Shown here: positions 23,601 to 36,646 of the stretch, in pieces
Numbering within the stretch: position 1 is the first letter of the stretch
Layout of the letters: every line of letters starts with the position of its first letter
Source of the DNA: Trematomus loennbergii
Lineage: Eukaryota > Chordata > Actinopteri > Perciformes > Nototheniidae
Assembly (NCBI GenBank): GCA_012861695.1
Contig: JAAOOA010000060.1
Coordinates: forward strand, 30,576,583 to 30,640,582
Reading direction: 5' to 3'
Length of the DNA: 64,000 bases
Position numbers and translations under genes: made by a program
The notes under the pieces: model-generated
What the model was told of the DNA's origin: nothing
The model's input: the letters and a program-made list of their open reading frames with translations, nothing else
The model's database searches: none

Positions 23601-26600
23601 TACTTGAATAGAAGTATACGATTACATCCTCTTTTTATCGACAAACACATACACAGTACAGCACACAGTCAAATGTAGACTCATTTAAACCCATCCTAGT
23701 ATAAGGAGAATGTTTTTGCAAATGCATACAACTCTGTTAATTTATTATTATTAATTTTCATGTGTTTTTGTCGTGGTTGTAATTGTCTAGGAGTTGCAAC
23801 GAACACAAAGGAGTTTCCAAAAAGTATAAACTAACTAAGCTTGTGTCACACTCTGCTAATGCCGACTCAAACAAGGCGTAAACAAGAACACACACCCATT
23901 AAAGTAAAAAACAAAAGTCTAACTCACCGCCTCCTCATGCTCCTTCCAACAGTCGTAGTCTGTTGCCATGGCGATGCTGGCATAGCACAAGCCCGCCTCC
24001 TTGGCCAGGACGACCTCGGGCACCGTGGTCATGTTGATGACGTCGGCGCCCCACTGCGAAACATCAGGCTCTCGGCCCGCGAGGAGAAGCGCGGCCCCTC
24101 GATGCTCAGCATGGTCCCTCCAACGTGGCATTTGACCCCCAGGCTCCGGGCCACCTCCACCAGAACCTGCAGGAAACAGAGAGGTAGTTGTGATGGAAGC
24201 TTCTGAAGCAATGGAGACTCAGAGAACACAGGGAGAGCTGGAACTTTGATGGCAAACACTGATGGTTTATTTGGAGCTTCGGCCCGGAGAATTCACAAGA
24301 CATGTGCTGAAGATCTCTGCGCTTGGAGCCATAAAGAACACCAGATGTATCTAATGTGGGAACTGTTGACGTGGTGTGAATAGCTGTTCATCTCATTCTA
24401 CAACCTGAAGTGTTAGAAGAATACAAACAATACAACTATGCTGTGTTGTGTTGTATCTGTTTTTCCATGTGATGTTTTAGTCTACCGAGATAAGCAGATA
24501 AGTATTAGGAAATACGAGGCTGTCCTGCTTTTGTGACTACGTTTCAACAACATTTCATGTCTTTGTCTTTTTAAAAATGATTTTGCAAAAACCTGCAGAA
24601 AACGCAGGTTGGTAGAATCTGACAGAACAGAGTTTGCTATGCCTTAAAAAGTCAAACAAAACGAAACAATGAATGAGTCAGTCAGAATGACCTGAATCTT
24701 GACCTCTAATCAAAGTTAAACTTGTGCATCCGGAAATTAGGATATGAGCAGGGGTTAAATTGTGCCGGGGCTGTCCGGGGCTCAGCCCCCGCACATAGGA
24801 CGATGCTCTGATGTCATCACCCTCACACATTTGTTTACAAAAAACTATATACATGTTAAAAAGTTTCTCGTTCTTAATATAGACTTTATTTAGGCTCGAT
24901 ATGTGTTGACTTTACTTTAAAATAGCAGATCTCTGTGACTGGATGTAGTTTTTCGGCTTAGTGAACGTGTCTCTGCTCCTCCGCTGCAGCACCGCCCGGA
25001 CTCCTCCGCTACTCCTCCCTGTAAAGAGTCTGCAGCGGTGCCAAACCACCCGACCCGTCTTGTAACAAGGAGCTCGTTTCCTAAACCATGCTTAATGTAT
25101 GTGTGTGCATAAAGCGGAGTTATGATCGGTCATAATTAAATAGTTTAGGGTGAGATTTACCCGCATACCTTTGGCCATACAAATGAACTGAGATTTCCAC
25201 ACAAATGTTCTTTAGCAAGTGTGCAGAGCAATGTTGATTTAAAATAGTAATTTGAAGGTTGGATATTTCTAAAAAGAATGTGTGTATATATTAATAATAA
25301 TACTTTCTATGTCATTGAAATAGAAAGTACTGTTTTCAAATTGTCATTTGGTGGCATCACTGTGTGCATTGGATACAGATAATGGAGCAGGTACTTTAGG
25401 GCCTCATATACAGTATAGCCCTTAAGGTCAAATAATGAGATCCACGATCCTTTATTTTTGACATGATATGATGCTATATTGATGTAAGGAGAAAACAATT
25501 GTAAATATTAAATTTGAAGTTAAAAAGTATTAGAAAGTTAAATATCAGATTTCATGTTAAAATAATAATGGAGAAAAATATTACAATAGTTGAGGAAGTA
25601 ACATGTGTGAAACGGGATAAATGTGCAGGTATTGAAGAGCTCACCTCTCTGGTTCGGGTGCAGAAAGGCTCGGCCATGGGGATGTGACTAACTCCTGGAG
25701 GGCTGCTCGGCTGCCCGTCATACAGAGTCTGAGCTCTCTTGGTCGTCCTGGAAACAAGAGCAGGAAGTACTGACAGTTAGTATCCTGGCAACACACGGAA
25801 GTTCCAGATGCCTTTGTTAGGTTTTGTTAAAAAATAACCAAATCTATGTAAATATTTGATTTGTTTTGTAATTATGAAAATGTATTCTAATGTAAAAGTA
25901 AATAATAGAATATGACACTTTTTCAGATTATAACTGTTTTCTGTCAGGTTAGCAATTCACTTTTTAAATGAAAAAATGTAAAGTAGAAAGTTTAACAACA
26001 ACAAAAACAGACAATAGAAAACATTAAAATCAAAAAGCAAATCTTTTATTATTAATTAACAGGGTATATGCAGGAAACCTGAAGTCAAATTTAATACCTT
26101 TTAAGACCTTTTTTAAGACCCTTTCCATACATTTTAAGACCTCATCGCCACTTGGAGTTCTAACCAGTTACATTGGCGACACACTTTATCTCACATTTAC
26201 TATATACAGTATTGATTGTCCTTCCTCCTTATCGTCCAACCATTTGGACGCAAACTTGCATTTCCCCATAACGATGTTGTTTAACAACCGGCGTAAACGG
26301 ACCTCCGCGCTATCAAGCAGTGAGCGTGCGATGTCCTGTTCAGATGACGTCAAATCCAACGGGATGCCATAAATAAACTACACAGAATCACACTACACAC
26401 CTACGCAATGATTACATTCAGGCAGACTGTAGAATACAACCTCTTTGGACAATTTATATACTTATTGAAAACAAGCTACAAAATGTAATACCTTGGAAAA
26501 TGCCGTTTAATACTTTTTAATAGCCTTCATTTTCGCTAAATTGATTGATCAACTTTTAATACTTTTTAAGACCCCGCGGACACCCTGATTAAGGAAACAG

Positions 26601-29600
26601 TGTCAACATGAACACTAATGACATCAAGAACCAAGCAGCTAAGTTATTTGTTTCACAATCATAATCTAAACCGCATTGTATTGCTTGTCATACTTTATCA
26701 TGTTACTGTGTCTTTGTTCTATATGTTAATTCATGTTTGTCTTTGACGATCCTCCTAAGGAAAGCTTGCCACAGGACTTGTATAACCGGAATAATGATAA
26801 ACATCCTGAATCCTGAATGTGTGTGTTTGAAAAAGCAGAGCGTTCTGGGGGTAAACTTCAAGTTAGGATGAATTATGTCCCGCATTAGACTATTCAATAT
26901 TTGATGAACAGTCCCTTCACAGCTATTCAGGAGTATCAACACATCAGCAGCCGCAGCCCGGCCTCTTTTACAACGCCAACAACGGCCACCACGGCTCTGC
27001 TGATTCAGCGAGTATCCTCCTGGCACAGTGCCAGCCTGCAGCTCTTTCGAGAGCCTGAGTCACTCTGCTCAGCGACATGAGAACATCTGGGGTTGTGTCC
27101 CTGTACACGCTCAGCTTTGTTTTGTTCTGAAATGGAATGTACGATTTAGAACAATATAATAATAAAGCAATTCTGATATGACTAAAAAGAAACGGAAAGG
27201 CAATGATCATTTTTGAGAGATTATTTACATCATCATTATTTTTTATAAAAGTATTTGTACCAAACAAGGATATTTTTATAAAATATGTAGACGGCAATAC
27301 GTCATTTGGGATGAGATTTGTACTTGTTTGGTGACAATCCCCAGCCTGTAACATCATACAGCGTTTCTACAATAGCCACAATACTAAAAACAAGTAGTGT
27401 CCTCATTAGGCTTTAATAAAAAGGTGAGTTTTAAGGAGTGAGTTTTGCATTCCTGATAAATGATCGAGTAATTGTGCAGCCATAGTTCTGAATACATTGA
27501 AAACAATTATAGGTGGTGCCAAGTCATAGTATAACTGGATGTTCCTCTATTTCCACAGGGATTGTCACACCACAATTATTTCAGACATCCAAAATATGAA
27601 CGTGCCCATCGATGGAAATCTTTTAAGTTGATGCCCAACCCAATCTGTTGCTCATGACTCTGGCATTGGAAGTCATTAGTTAAATAGCCAGCTGCACCCT
27701 GGTGATCATCAATAGCAGTAGTGTGTGGGACAAACTCAGCCGAACACACTCAGCCGAACACACTCAGCCGAACACAATGCCTGTTGATGCTACAGAAATT
27801 AAGTTATCCTGGCATTTCATTAGCAATGTCATTTCAGGATCATTGTTGCACTGAATGGCTCCCACAGCCTTTAATTATGAAATATTTAAAGTATTCTTAA
27901 AATGCAAAAAGGATATACAATGGATTACTAAGCATCCCATATACACACTGCAACACAGTAACATCATTGGAGTGTATCCTTGCACTCATGTTGAATTAAA
28001 TGTGTTTTTGTTGACAAGCTACTTCTAAGTTATGTGTTTTAGTTTATTGTTACAACTCGCATACATTCGCTAAATTCTCCAAATTAGATGGTGACATGAA
28101 AATGTGTTTGATGTCAAATCAAAACAAGATAAATTAAGTCAAGGGTCAAACTTGCAAAAGCATTTAAGGTCAATGTGAGACAGTGATGTTTGGCATAGAG
28201 CTAGCAGCACTAAAAGAGGGTATGGCTAGCAGTAGACACAGAAAATAAATAAGCACTGGAGACAAGTTGATACAAGAAAGGCCTTTACAAACTTGCCGTC
28301 ACATGCTGCAGGACAAGTCTGAACAAGTCCCAACAAACACAACTTCCTCATTTCTGATAAATGATCTGTGCTTAATGTTGGCAGAGGAGCTATTCACAGA
28401 ATAGACGCAAAGCCACAGGCGGTCGTACGCGAGGGAACACAGTGACAACACTGTGGGAAGGCAGTTCAACGTTTGTCTCCATTCAGCCAGCTGTGTGGCG
28501 ACTCATTGGTAACAGAAGTCTTCCCACTGACACAGCACCTCTCACCGCACATATTGAGTTATTTCATGGGATTTCTTAAGTCAGCTAACAGAGAGACTCC
28601 CACAGGGTAATACTACACATTAAGTATAGATGTAAATGCCTGGAGGTCAGACCCTGTGGAGATAGTATGCTTTCCCATGTCAATGAAAAAGAAAGACATT
28701 CGCAGGAAGAATGAGCGAGGGGTTTCAGTGACCAAAAAACTGAAATATTAAAGCATGTTAATTTTGTTGCAACTCAAGTCTTCGAAAATATAAATAGAGG
28801 GAGTTAATACAGTTTAAATAAAGAGGCATTAGTCAACCTGTTTAACAATAACAGCACTGTCAAAGCAAACTATAATTACAGTAATTCCCAAAAGTCAACT
28901 TGAAAATAAGTGTGTAATCATGTGAAGAAGATCTCATACAGTATTATCCACTATAACGTGGTAATGGCTACAAGCTCAGTGAATTGAATGAATGAGAGCT
29001 GAAGGGTGAAGTTTTCAGAGATACACAAAATGAAACATGACACAGACAGGAAGTAGCCGTGACGACAAAAATATCTCTGTAACATGTATTGGTGTCAAAT
29101 GTTTCCAGAGAACAAAACAGTGACAGCATTTTTTTATTCTCACTGAAGCCCTGATCAAATTAAGACACTTAGAAATCCAACAAAACATCAGGCAAAGGTA
29201 ATAATCTTTCCCACTGAACATAAAAGTGAACAAATATTAGTTTGAGAAAGATGCAAACCTAAGTCAAGTCCTTCCCTGTTTGTTACTCAGCTATCTGGAC
29301 AATCCTGTCGCAAGATGTGTGGAAGGATTTGTTGTGCAATACACCACCTGTAGTCATTACAGAATGACATTTAAGTGTAGGTATATTTATTCAAGTTGTA
29401 TACTTCCAGGCCGCACTATGAGGAGCCCCGAGCTAAAGTAAGGACAAGGGTGGAGGGAAAAAGAACAACCAAAACAACCTTTGAGAGAGCGTATGTGATT
29501 TTGAACGCAGCCCTCGTATTCTTCACTCACCAGGTAAAAATAGTTATCTGTTTTCTACTCGTTTTTTTTTATGTTCAGTGTGTGTCACTTAGGGACTTCA

Positions 29601-32364
29601 TGAGACAAAAACAAGGCTAAAGCTGTATAAAGGAACTTTCCAGAACATTTAAAGTGCATGTGGCACCCGTGTCACGGTGGGTCCTTAGGGGTTAAATTGA
29701 GGTCTTGCAACGACTTCATGTTCTCACTGGGGCTGCACGATTTGGGGAAAATAACGAGATGCGATTGTTTTGACTGATATTGCAATTACAATACAATTCA
29801 CATGGGAGGGATTGATATTTTTTACACCATTGTTCTAATTATCATTGACAAATATATTAAAATGATCATGGTGTGAGGATCAGTTAAAATGATAAAAGTA
29901 TGTATTTTATTGCAATAGTCAATTTTGCAGTTTTGGTCAAATGTAGATGAATTGTGCAACAGTGGCTCAGTCTGTAGGGACTTGTTCTTTGAACCGAAGG
30001 GTCACATGTTCACGTCCCAATCGGTGCTGCCCACTGCTCCCAGTACTAGGATGGGTTAAATGCAGAGGTCCAATTTCGCTGTGTGTGCTGTACTACGTGC
30101 ATGTACATGTGTGACAAAATAAAGAGGGTTTCATCCTCCAATTCTTCTTCCTCTTCAACCCTAGTTATCACTTTGTACTGCTTCATATAAGGATTTCACG
30201 ACTCTATGATGAATGGCTTTCCAACGATTCTAATCAGGAACATATTTCATGTTCTGTCTGATTAACATCAGTAAAAAAATAAATAACATAGCTAAACATA
30301 TCTTTAACATTACTAACACAAAATACGAAAAATACAATTTAAATGCTCTGACATAATACAGTTTTTAATTCTTCCTGAGAGTATGTGGAAAGAATAAATA
30401 AATATCTGAACCCTAACATGCTGTTGTGTTCAGACCCCAATCACCTGTCGATGAACTGATCGATGAGGACGATGTCTCCGGGCTGGATCTCTTCCCGGAG
30501 CGATCCGCAGGCCGTGGTGGCGAGCAGATGAGTGCAGCCCTCCTCTCTCAGAGCCCAGATGTTGGCCTGGTAGTTCACATTGGACGGCATTATGGTGTGT
30601 TGTCTACCATGCCTACAAAATGAGGGAAAGTAGCATTTAAGATATTCATTGTTTATCCAATTTGGGTGAATATCTGCAGTAAAAAGGGATATCCACTAGA
30701 TGGAGCTTATAGAGAGCATTTCATAATTCACTTTTTAAAGTAGAGTAAAACATCCTTTCTCACCTTGCAAGGAGCACACACTCCACATTCTTTATCCTCC
30801 CCAGTATTAAAGCATCAGAGGGCTGTTCAAGGAAAGAAGAACAATCCAATTAATCAAATGGATTTTAAGGAGATATTTGTAATTTATACTACGATTTTCT
30901 TCGTTTTTTTATACTGGCTTAACTAATTATATTGTTGTCAAATTGAATCTAACTGCTTCCTGTTTAATTTTTCTTTATATATGTATTATTTTTTTCTTTG
31001 ACGTGACTTTTATTGTATATTTAATTAAATGTATTGTGTTGAATCAGCTATGAAAACACTACTGTAATAAATAATTTACAAACATATGCAAGTAGTCTAC
31101 ATGATGGAAAAACGTTGGACCACAAAACACAACTCACCTTCCCGTAAGGTGTGTCAACGTATCGCTCAGTCCTTCCCTCCAGGATATCAGGATCATCAAG
31201 GCCCGAACCACCAATTATCCCAATCTTAACAAAAATAAGAAAGTCGTCAATAAACAACTACATTGTAATTATTAGCCAAACACTTCCTTTTGTGTGCCAA
31301 TATAGAACACAATAAATATAACTTTTCAAAGTTTGTTTTATGTACAGTGTAGAGAATTGCAGCAAGAGCTAAACACAACAAATATATATAAAAATAAGGT
31401 TTTGAAAACAATGTAAGCACAAATTCAAATAAGTCTCAATACAAAGTGAAAAACTGAAATCCAGGATGATAAGATGTGGTTTAGTTCACCTAAGGGAGTA
31501 GGCTCTCTGTTTGTATACATAAAGCATGAACAATTACTCAAGTATCTCTTATTTGCATTAAAGTAAAGTACTTAGTAAAATATTAAGATACACCTTTACT
31601 GATCCCCAGTGGAGAAAGTGTAAAAGTTGCTGCAGCACCAAAAGGACAGAAATGAATACAGATAGGTAGAACGAAAATAAACTATAGGGCTTTCGGAGAA
31701 AAATGAAATACCAATGTGACCATTGTGTGATTTATTCAAGCAGTCAACTGGAAACCGTCTCAGTCTCAATGTAGCTAATAAAAACACAACAATTGTTATA
31801 CATACTAGAAATGTCACATTATATTATATTCTGCCATTAACACACTGGTCCTTTAGTATAACAAAATAAAGTCCAAGAGGCAATGCAACATATAACACAA
31901 TATAGTGGTATATGTGGTACACACTTTTGTATGCACGTGTTTCTATCACTTTTTTGTGAAATGTGTGAAAGCCTTGTTGTTTTGTGCATAGATGTATTTG
32001 TTTAATGCAGCTGTCAGGGTGCACTCCTCCTGACCACGTGCCACACAAATACACCTGAGATGGTTCAACGTTAGCACGTATGTTAGCTTGTGTCATTTAG
32101 CCATTTCCGTTTAGTTTATGGATTGCATATTACAACTACAATGGGAGTACGATGCTAACATCTCGGTAACGTTATAACGTTCTTCCGCATTCCCACATTT
32201 GTAGCGGCAGCACATCATGAAGCCACGTTTAGCTGACGTTAGCTACATTTATTCATTGATTTCCCTGTGCCAGTGTGTTCATAACATACACAGTTATGTT
32301 AGCGACACCTAAAACCCGACCTTAAATATACGGTTTTTACCTTTATGGACACTGTAGAAGCCAT
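20634..32364 (-). CDS. mtap: S-methyl-5'-thioadenosine phosphorylase
   Basis: Cytosolic enzyme that phosphorolyses methylthioadenosine, a polyamine by-product, to adenine and methylthioribose-1-phosphate in methionine salvage. Exons, 5' to 3' on the minus strand: 32341-32364, 31138-31224, 30764-30822, 30445-30612, 25645-25747, 23928-24166, 21519-21640, 20634-20672. All junctions have AG/GT. Exon 2 gives the phosphate-loop motif [12 protein letters not shown]; exon 4 gives [15 protein letters not shown]; exon 6 gives [17 protein letters not shown] and [13 protein letters not shown] motifs. The total is about 280 codons against 283 in human. Exon 6 is 239 nt and exon 7 is 122 nt, where the conserved lengths are 240 and 123. 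Each therefore lacks one base (near 24055 and near 21588), which breaks the frame. Sequencing error is likelier than loss, because the residues on both sides are perfectly conserved. Confidence 0.93.
26060..26587. mobile_element. hAT-like element in mtap intron 5
   Basis: The left end CAGGGTATATGCAGGAAACC and right end CCCCGCGGACACCCTG are imperfect inverted repeats of the fish CAGGGTGTCCGCGGGG type. Subterminal TTTTAAGACC/TACTTTTTAAGACC motifs recur at both ends. ATTAA flanks both sides, part of a probable target duplication. No transposase frame. It lies between exons 5 and 4 on the plus axis, inside the mtap intron. Confidence 0.65.
29956..30137 (+). repeat. tRNA-derived SINE, second family
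   Basis: An A-box-like GTGGCTCAGTCTGTAGGGA and a B-box-like GGTCACATGTTCACGTCCC are followed by a body with CCAGTACTAGGATGGGTTAA and an end CAAAATAAAGAGGGTTTC. This layout, a tRNA head and a LINE-like tail, is that of teleost SINEs. It lies in the mtap intron between exons 5 and 4. Confidence 0.7.
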
Positions 32365-34282
32365 GACGACAATGTTCTTGCCTGCTAAAGTAAATATATA
32401 TGAAGAAATTGGGAGGATGAAGACTGTTACAGAATACAACCGCTACATCCGTCAGAGACCAACGGACAGTTCGCTTCCTGTTGACCTTCAAAATAAGAGA
32501 ATGGCTATAAACCGACATTTCAGATGAGATGAATAGCCTTTTTCTTTTGCTTGGGGAAATTTATTAGAAATATTTCAATTCTGACTTGCTTGCCATTTAT
32601 TCAGATGTACACTTAGCCTTAAGCAAGCTGTATGATGAATTGGAAATGGGGGACCCTGATGTAAACAAGATGAAAGTCTTTCTCTGGTCTGCATCCCTTA
32701 ACAATTGTATGTTTTGAGCTGTACTGTACTGTACCCAATATACAAGCTGTTAATAAACTTTTCAATCAATCAATCAATCAGTATGTTTCCTTTCATTTGA
32801 CTATAAAACTCAAAACCACCCATCAGTGAATATGTAAACATTAGCTTATGTTTTCACTTTACCCTTTATCAATTTTTTATTTATCTTTCAAACAGTTTTC
32901 CTCTCAGTTTACATATATATTTATCCTTAGGCTTAAACATGTACTACATTCCTATTAACATTCAGTCTGAAGAACACTACATGTGATTTGTAATAGCTTG
33001 ATAGACATACACACACGAAGTGCTTTTATGTGAAGAAATTACATTAAAAAAGGTACACAAAACTCACCGTCTCATTTAACTTCTTCGGGGTTTAGACACA
33101 AATTGAATGTATTGTACAAATATAGCCTTGTTTCCCAGTCTAAATTAAATATAAAATGTGTTTTTGCTGTGGTCCTGAGTCCTGGATCCTGGATCCTGAG
33201 TCCTGCATCCTGAGTCCTGGATTTCGAGTCGTGGCTGAACCTATCACTGTGGTCCTGCCTGACTCTCCTCATACTACTTACCTGATGGCTCCCACAGGAT
33301 TGTTGACATCCTCATGGATTCATCTTCTTATTATAGACACATGCATTTCCAAACATTTGGTCTACCTATGTTGTAAATGTATTATCTTTTCAATTTACAC
33401 ACGGCATCTATTGCACGTATGTTCATCCTGTGAGAGGATCCCTCCTCTGTTGCTCTCCCTGAGGTTTCTCCCATTTTCCCCTTTAAACTGTGGGGTTTCT
33501 CTGGAAGTGTTTCCTTGTACGATGTGAGGGTCTAAGGACAGAGGGTGTCGTATTGTCATACTGATATTCTGTACGAACTGTGAAGTCTACTGAGATAAAT
33601 GTAACATTTGTGATATTGGGCTATATAAATAAACATTGATTGATTGATTGATTGTATTAAATTAGCATCATTTTAAAATGTTATTAGACCAACAAATCAA
33701 AAGTTTTGCATCCCACCACTTTACATTGAAGAGGACAACCACCCAAGCACTTAGGATGTTTATGTTGTGGTAGGTAAATAACATTAAAATCATAAAAACA
33801 GAAAACCAACAGCAAACACATTTGCTCATTACAATTTATTTTAAATAAAAGTTCAATGCAAAAGAGTCTACAATTCGAACACCATATGCAGATAATAAGA
33901 ACTGCTCTATTTTCAGCAGGTTGAAATAGTTTTCTCTCATGAATATAGCAGACTTGTGAAGAAAAAAATCACTGTAACCGATGATTTTCCCTGAGAGCAC
34001 CTTAGAAATTTAAATACATCTGTTAAAGAAAATTAAGTTCCCAATAAGGATTGACACTTAAAAAAGGTTGGCAACTCCAAATAAAACTCCATTCTGCCTT
34101 GTACATAGTGGCACTTTGCATGTGAAAATAACATTGTTTTAGTCATTCATGAAAGCCAGTGTCCAACGAAGAAGAAAACACTTGCAATGTAATTTAAAGG
34201 GGGACATGTTTTCACCGTATCCTTCAAGGTTTCGTGACCTTTGAAATATTTAGTTTTGATGTATAATACTCTTTCCATATAA
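32365..34282. other. Between mtap and topors
   Basis: Immediately left of 32500 is the mtap 5' UTR and promoter region, without an obvious TATA box. Two LINE 3' ends lie here: one ending in (CAAT)n near 32764-32780 and one ending in (GATT)n at 33280-33655. Downstream is the topors 3' UTR, with a minus-strand AATAAA near 33836. No other gene was seen. Confidence 0.5.
33280..33655 (+). repeat. LINE 3' end with (GATT)n tail
   Basis: Contains GTGAGGGTCTAAGGACAGAG, ACTGTGAAGTCTACTGAGAT and GGGCTATATAAATAAACATTG, followed by GATT repeats. A shorter copy of the same sequence is at 45714-45877, where it is absent from the duplicate locus and so is a recent insertion. Confidence 0.65.
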
Positions 34283-36646
34283 CTACTCAACAGAGTCCGG
34301 AGAGGCGGGGTCAACTGGGTCAACTGGGTCATCTGTGGTATTGTCGATGGGGTTGTCCTTAGTGCTGCTGTCCTGGGGGATATTATCATTGGCAACCGTA
34401 TCGCTGTCACTGTCACTGTCAATGGTGATGACAGCGGCGAGTGCTTCCCTGTGCGTTCACTGCTCCTGTGCCTTTTACTTTTCTTCTTGTGTTTCTTCTT
34501 TTCTTATGGTGACGCTTGCTTCGCTCCTGAGAGTTATCCTCGTTGACGAGCTCCACACTGAGGCTCCTGCTTGTCTTTCCTGTCGACCGTCTTTGGAATT
34601 TTTACGACTCTTCTCTTTGCTCTTTTTCTTTTCTTTCCTTGGCAACGAGGGGGTGTCACCTTCTCCAATCGAGTTGGAAAGTTCGGTTTTGCTTGCTGCG
34701 TCTTCCAAATGTCTTGTTTTGTATTTCCTCTTTCCACCTGGCTTGTTGTTGTGCGACTTCTTTTTTGTTGAAGGGGAGCTACTGCTGGAATAAGTCCTGG
34801 AAGGAGAATGCCTCCTTTCACGTCTCCGCGAGTCCCTGCTAGGGCTCCTGGAGCAAGAGTGCCGATTTGAGTAAGACCGCTTCTCTGTGTGATGCAGATT
34901 ATGAGATGATTTATAGCGGTGATCAATGTCTGTCTTTTTATAATTTCTATCAGATTTTGAGTCGTCTCTGCCACTGGGAGAATAACCCTTTTCTCTAGAT
35001 CTGCTCCTGGTAAAGTGTGTGCGCTCTGCACTTCTTGAGCGCCTCTTTCTCCTGTGCTCGATGTCCTTTGACACGCGACTCTCCCTGGATCTGCTGTCAT
35101 ATCTTCTATCAGTGTCTTTTCTGTCTGACTTGCTGGATGTCTTGTATTTGCTAGATGTCGAAGAGCCACATCTTTCTTTTGAAACCAACTGATGATAGTG
35201 GTCTGTTTCAACATTTTCTAACTGTCCAGCCCTGCTTGGATCACTGCTCTGTGAAGGTATAGGACTGAGGCTGGAGAAGCGGATGTGTTGAGGTAGAAGA
35301 GGCACTGCTTTAACATCTTCATCAGCAGACTCATCAGAGTCAGAGGAAAGCTGGACCAGCTCAGGAGTCCTTTCTGCTGTTGGCTTGACAACATTAACAA
35401 TGATACAGTCATCACTGATATCAAATATACACTCCTCAATGATAACCTCACCCTGAGTCGCCGCTGTTTGGCTGTGAGGACTCATTTGATGTGGGGACGC
35501 CCTAACCCACGTGTGTCCTCCTCTAAACTGCTGTCTGAGTCTGAGTCGAGGACCGAGAGACACTCCGCCCTGCTCTGCTCTGCTGTCGTAGAATAAGACG
35601 GCCCCGGCGTCTCATCATCCACATGGAGTGCCTCAGAGTAGACGTGGAGTCTCCTGGGGGTCAAACTCCGTCAAGTCTTCCTCATCCTCTGAGATAGCTA
35701 TTACAGATGAATTGGAGCTGCCGTCTTCATTTGAGGAAGAGGCTGGGCAGTCGTAGGCAGCATGCTGGTCATAGGCCTCCATATTAAAGGGGGACTTTGC
35801 AAAGCTCATGAACTCATGGATAAAGTGCTCTGTGCGCGCCTGGAGGAACGGCCTGAGCTCTTCCAGAATAGCTCCATCCTCCATGTCATAACGTGTAATG
35901 CGCGACATGATGATGTGTTGCACTATGTTGACCAAAGAGCCGTGGGCCCCATACAGCACAACAAGTTCTCTTTTCAGCCAGGGGATCAGTCTATGCAGGC
36001 ACGCAGGATTTCTTCGGAAGAATTCAGCTGAGGTTTCTCTGGAGCGACCACCATCGTGAACATTACGAACCCTCACTCCCTGTCGGTACAATTCCCTCCT
36101 GAAGTTTACCATTTCCAGCTCTCGGACAGTGTTCACTGCCCTGCCTTCAGTTGCGGCTCTCCTCTTCGCTGCCAACCTCTTCATCATCCGCCGGATGTAA
36201 CGCTCCTGCTCCTGTTGGGGAGGGTTAGCTGAAGCTTCAAACATTACACCGTTGTCTGGAGGTGGAGAGGTTCTTCCCCGCATCTGCCGATGGACTCCTG
36301 TAAGAGTGGTGCGGTATCTAAACCGCACTCCCCCAAAAGACCCAAATGAGCCACTCTCTACCGGTTGAAGGTCATACTTCTTAAAATCTTGCTCTGATTT
36401 TATACTGTGATAAATTGAATTAAAAGACTGTTTGCATAAAGGGCACTCAGCTTTGTTTTTGGACCACTCATGGATGCAGCGGAAACAGAATTTGTGAAGG
36501 CAGATATCCAGGTAAGAAATGTTGTTAAATATGTCCAAACAAATGGGACACTTGGAGTCCGGAGACACATCTGCAGACATTGCTTCAGAGATTTTCCTTC
36601 TGCTCTTCTTCTGGCTCTGCTGCAGGGCAATCTTGATTGCCGACAT
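34283..36646 (-). CDS. topors: Topors-like RING E3 ubiquitin/SUMO ligase (frame broken)
   Basis: TOPORS is a nuclear dual ubiquitin and SUMO E3 ligase that binds topoisomerase I and p53. The start MSAIKIALQQSQKK follows an acceptor AG at 36650. A C3HC4 RING finger lies at residues 33-71 (C33, C36, C49, H51, C54, C57, C68, C71), then the conserved TOPORS segment (YIRRMMKRLAAKRRA, FMSFAKSPFNMEAYDQHAAYDCP), a DDETPGPSYS motif, CIIVNVVKPTAERTPELV, an SR/RS-rich region, GGKRKYKTRHLE and a VITIDSDSDSD tail ending at 34283. These motifs lie in different frames. One extra base is needed near 35656-35660 (a C run) and one base is missing near 35500, 34556, 34498 and 34434. It is followed by ndufb6 on the same strand, as in human 9p21. 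Confidence 0.92.

Noticed and set aside
30426..30623. Plus-strand 65-codon frame
   Set aside because: Antisense of mtap exon 4, whose minus-strand translation is clearly MTAP.
34335..34842. Plus-strand frames of 152 and 99 codons within topors
   Set aside because: They are antisense to the Lys/Ser/Arg-rich topors C terminus, giving a Leu/Phe/Ser-rich artefact.
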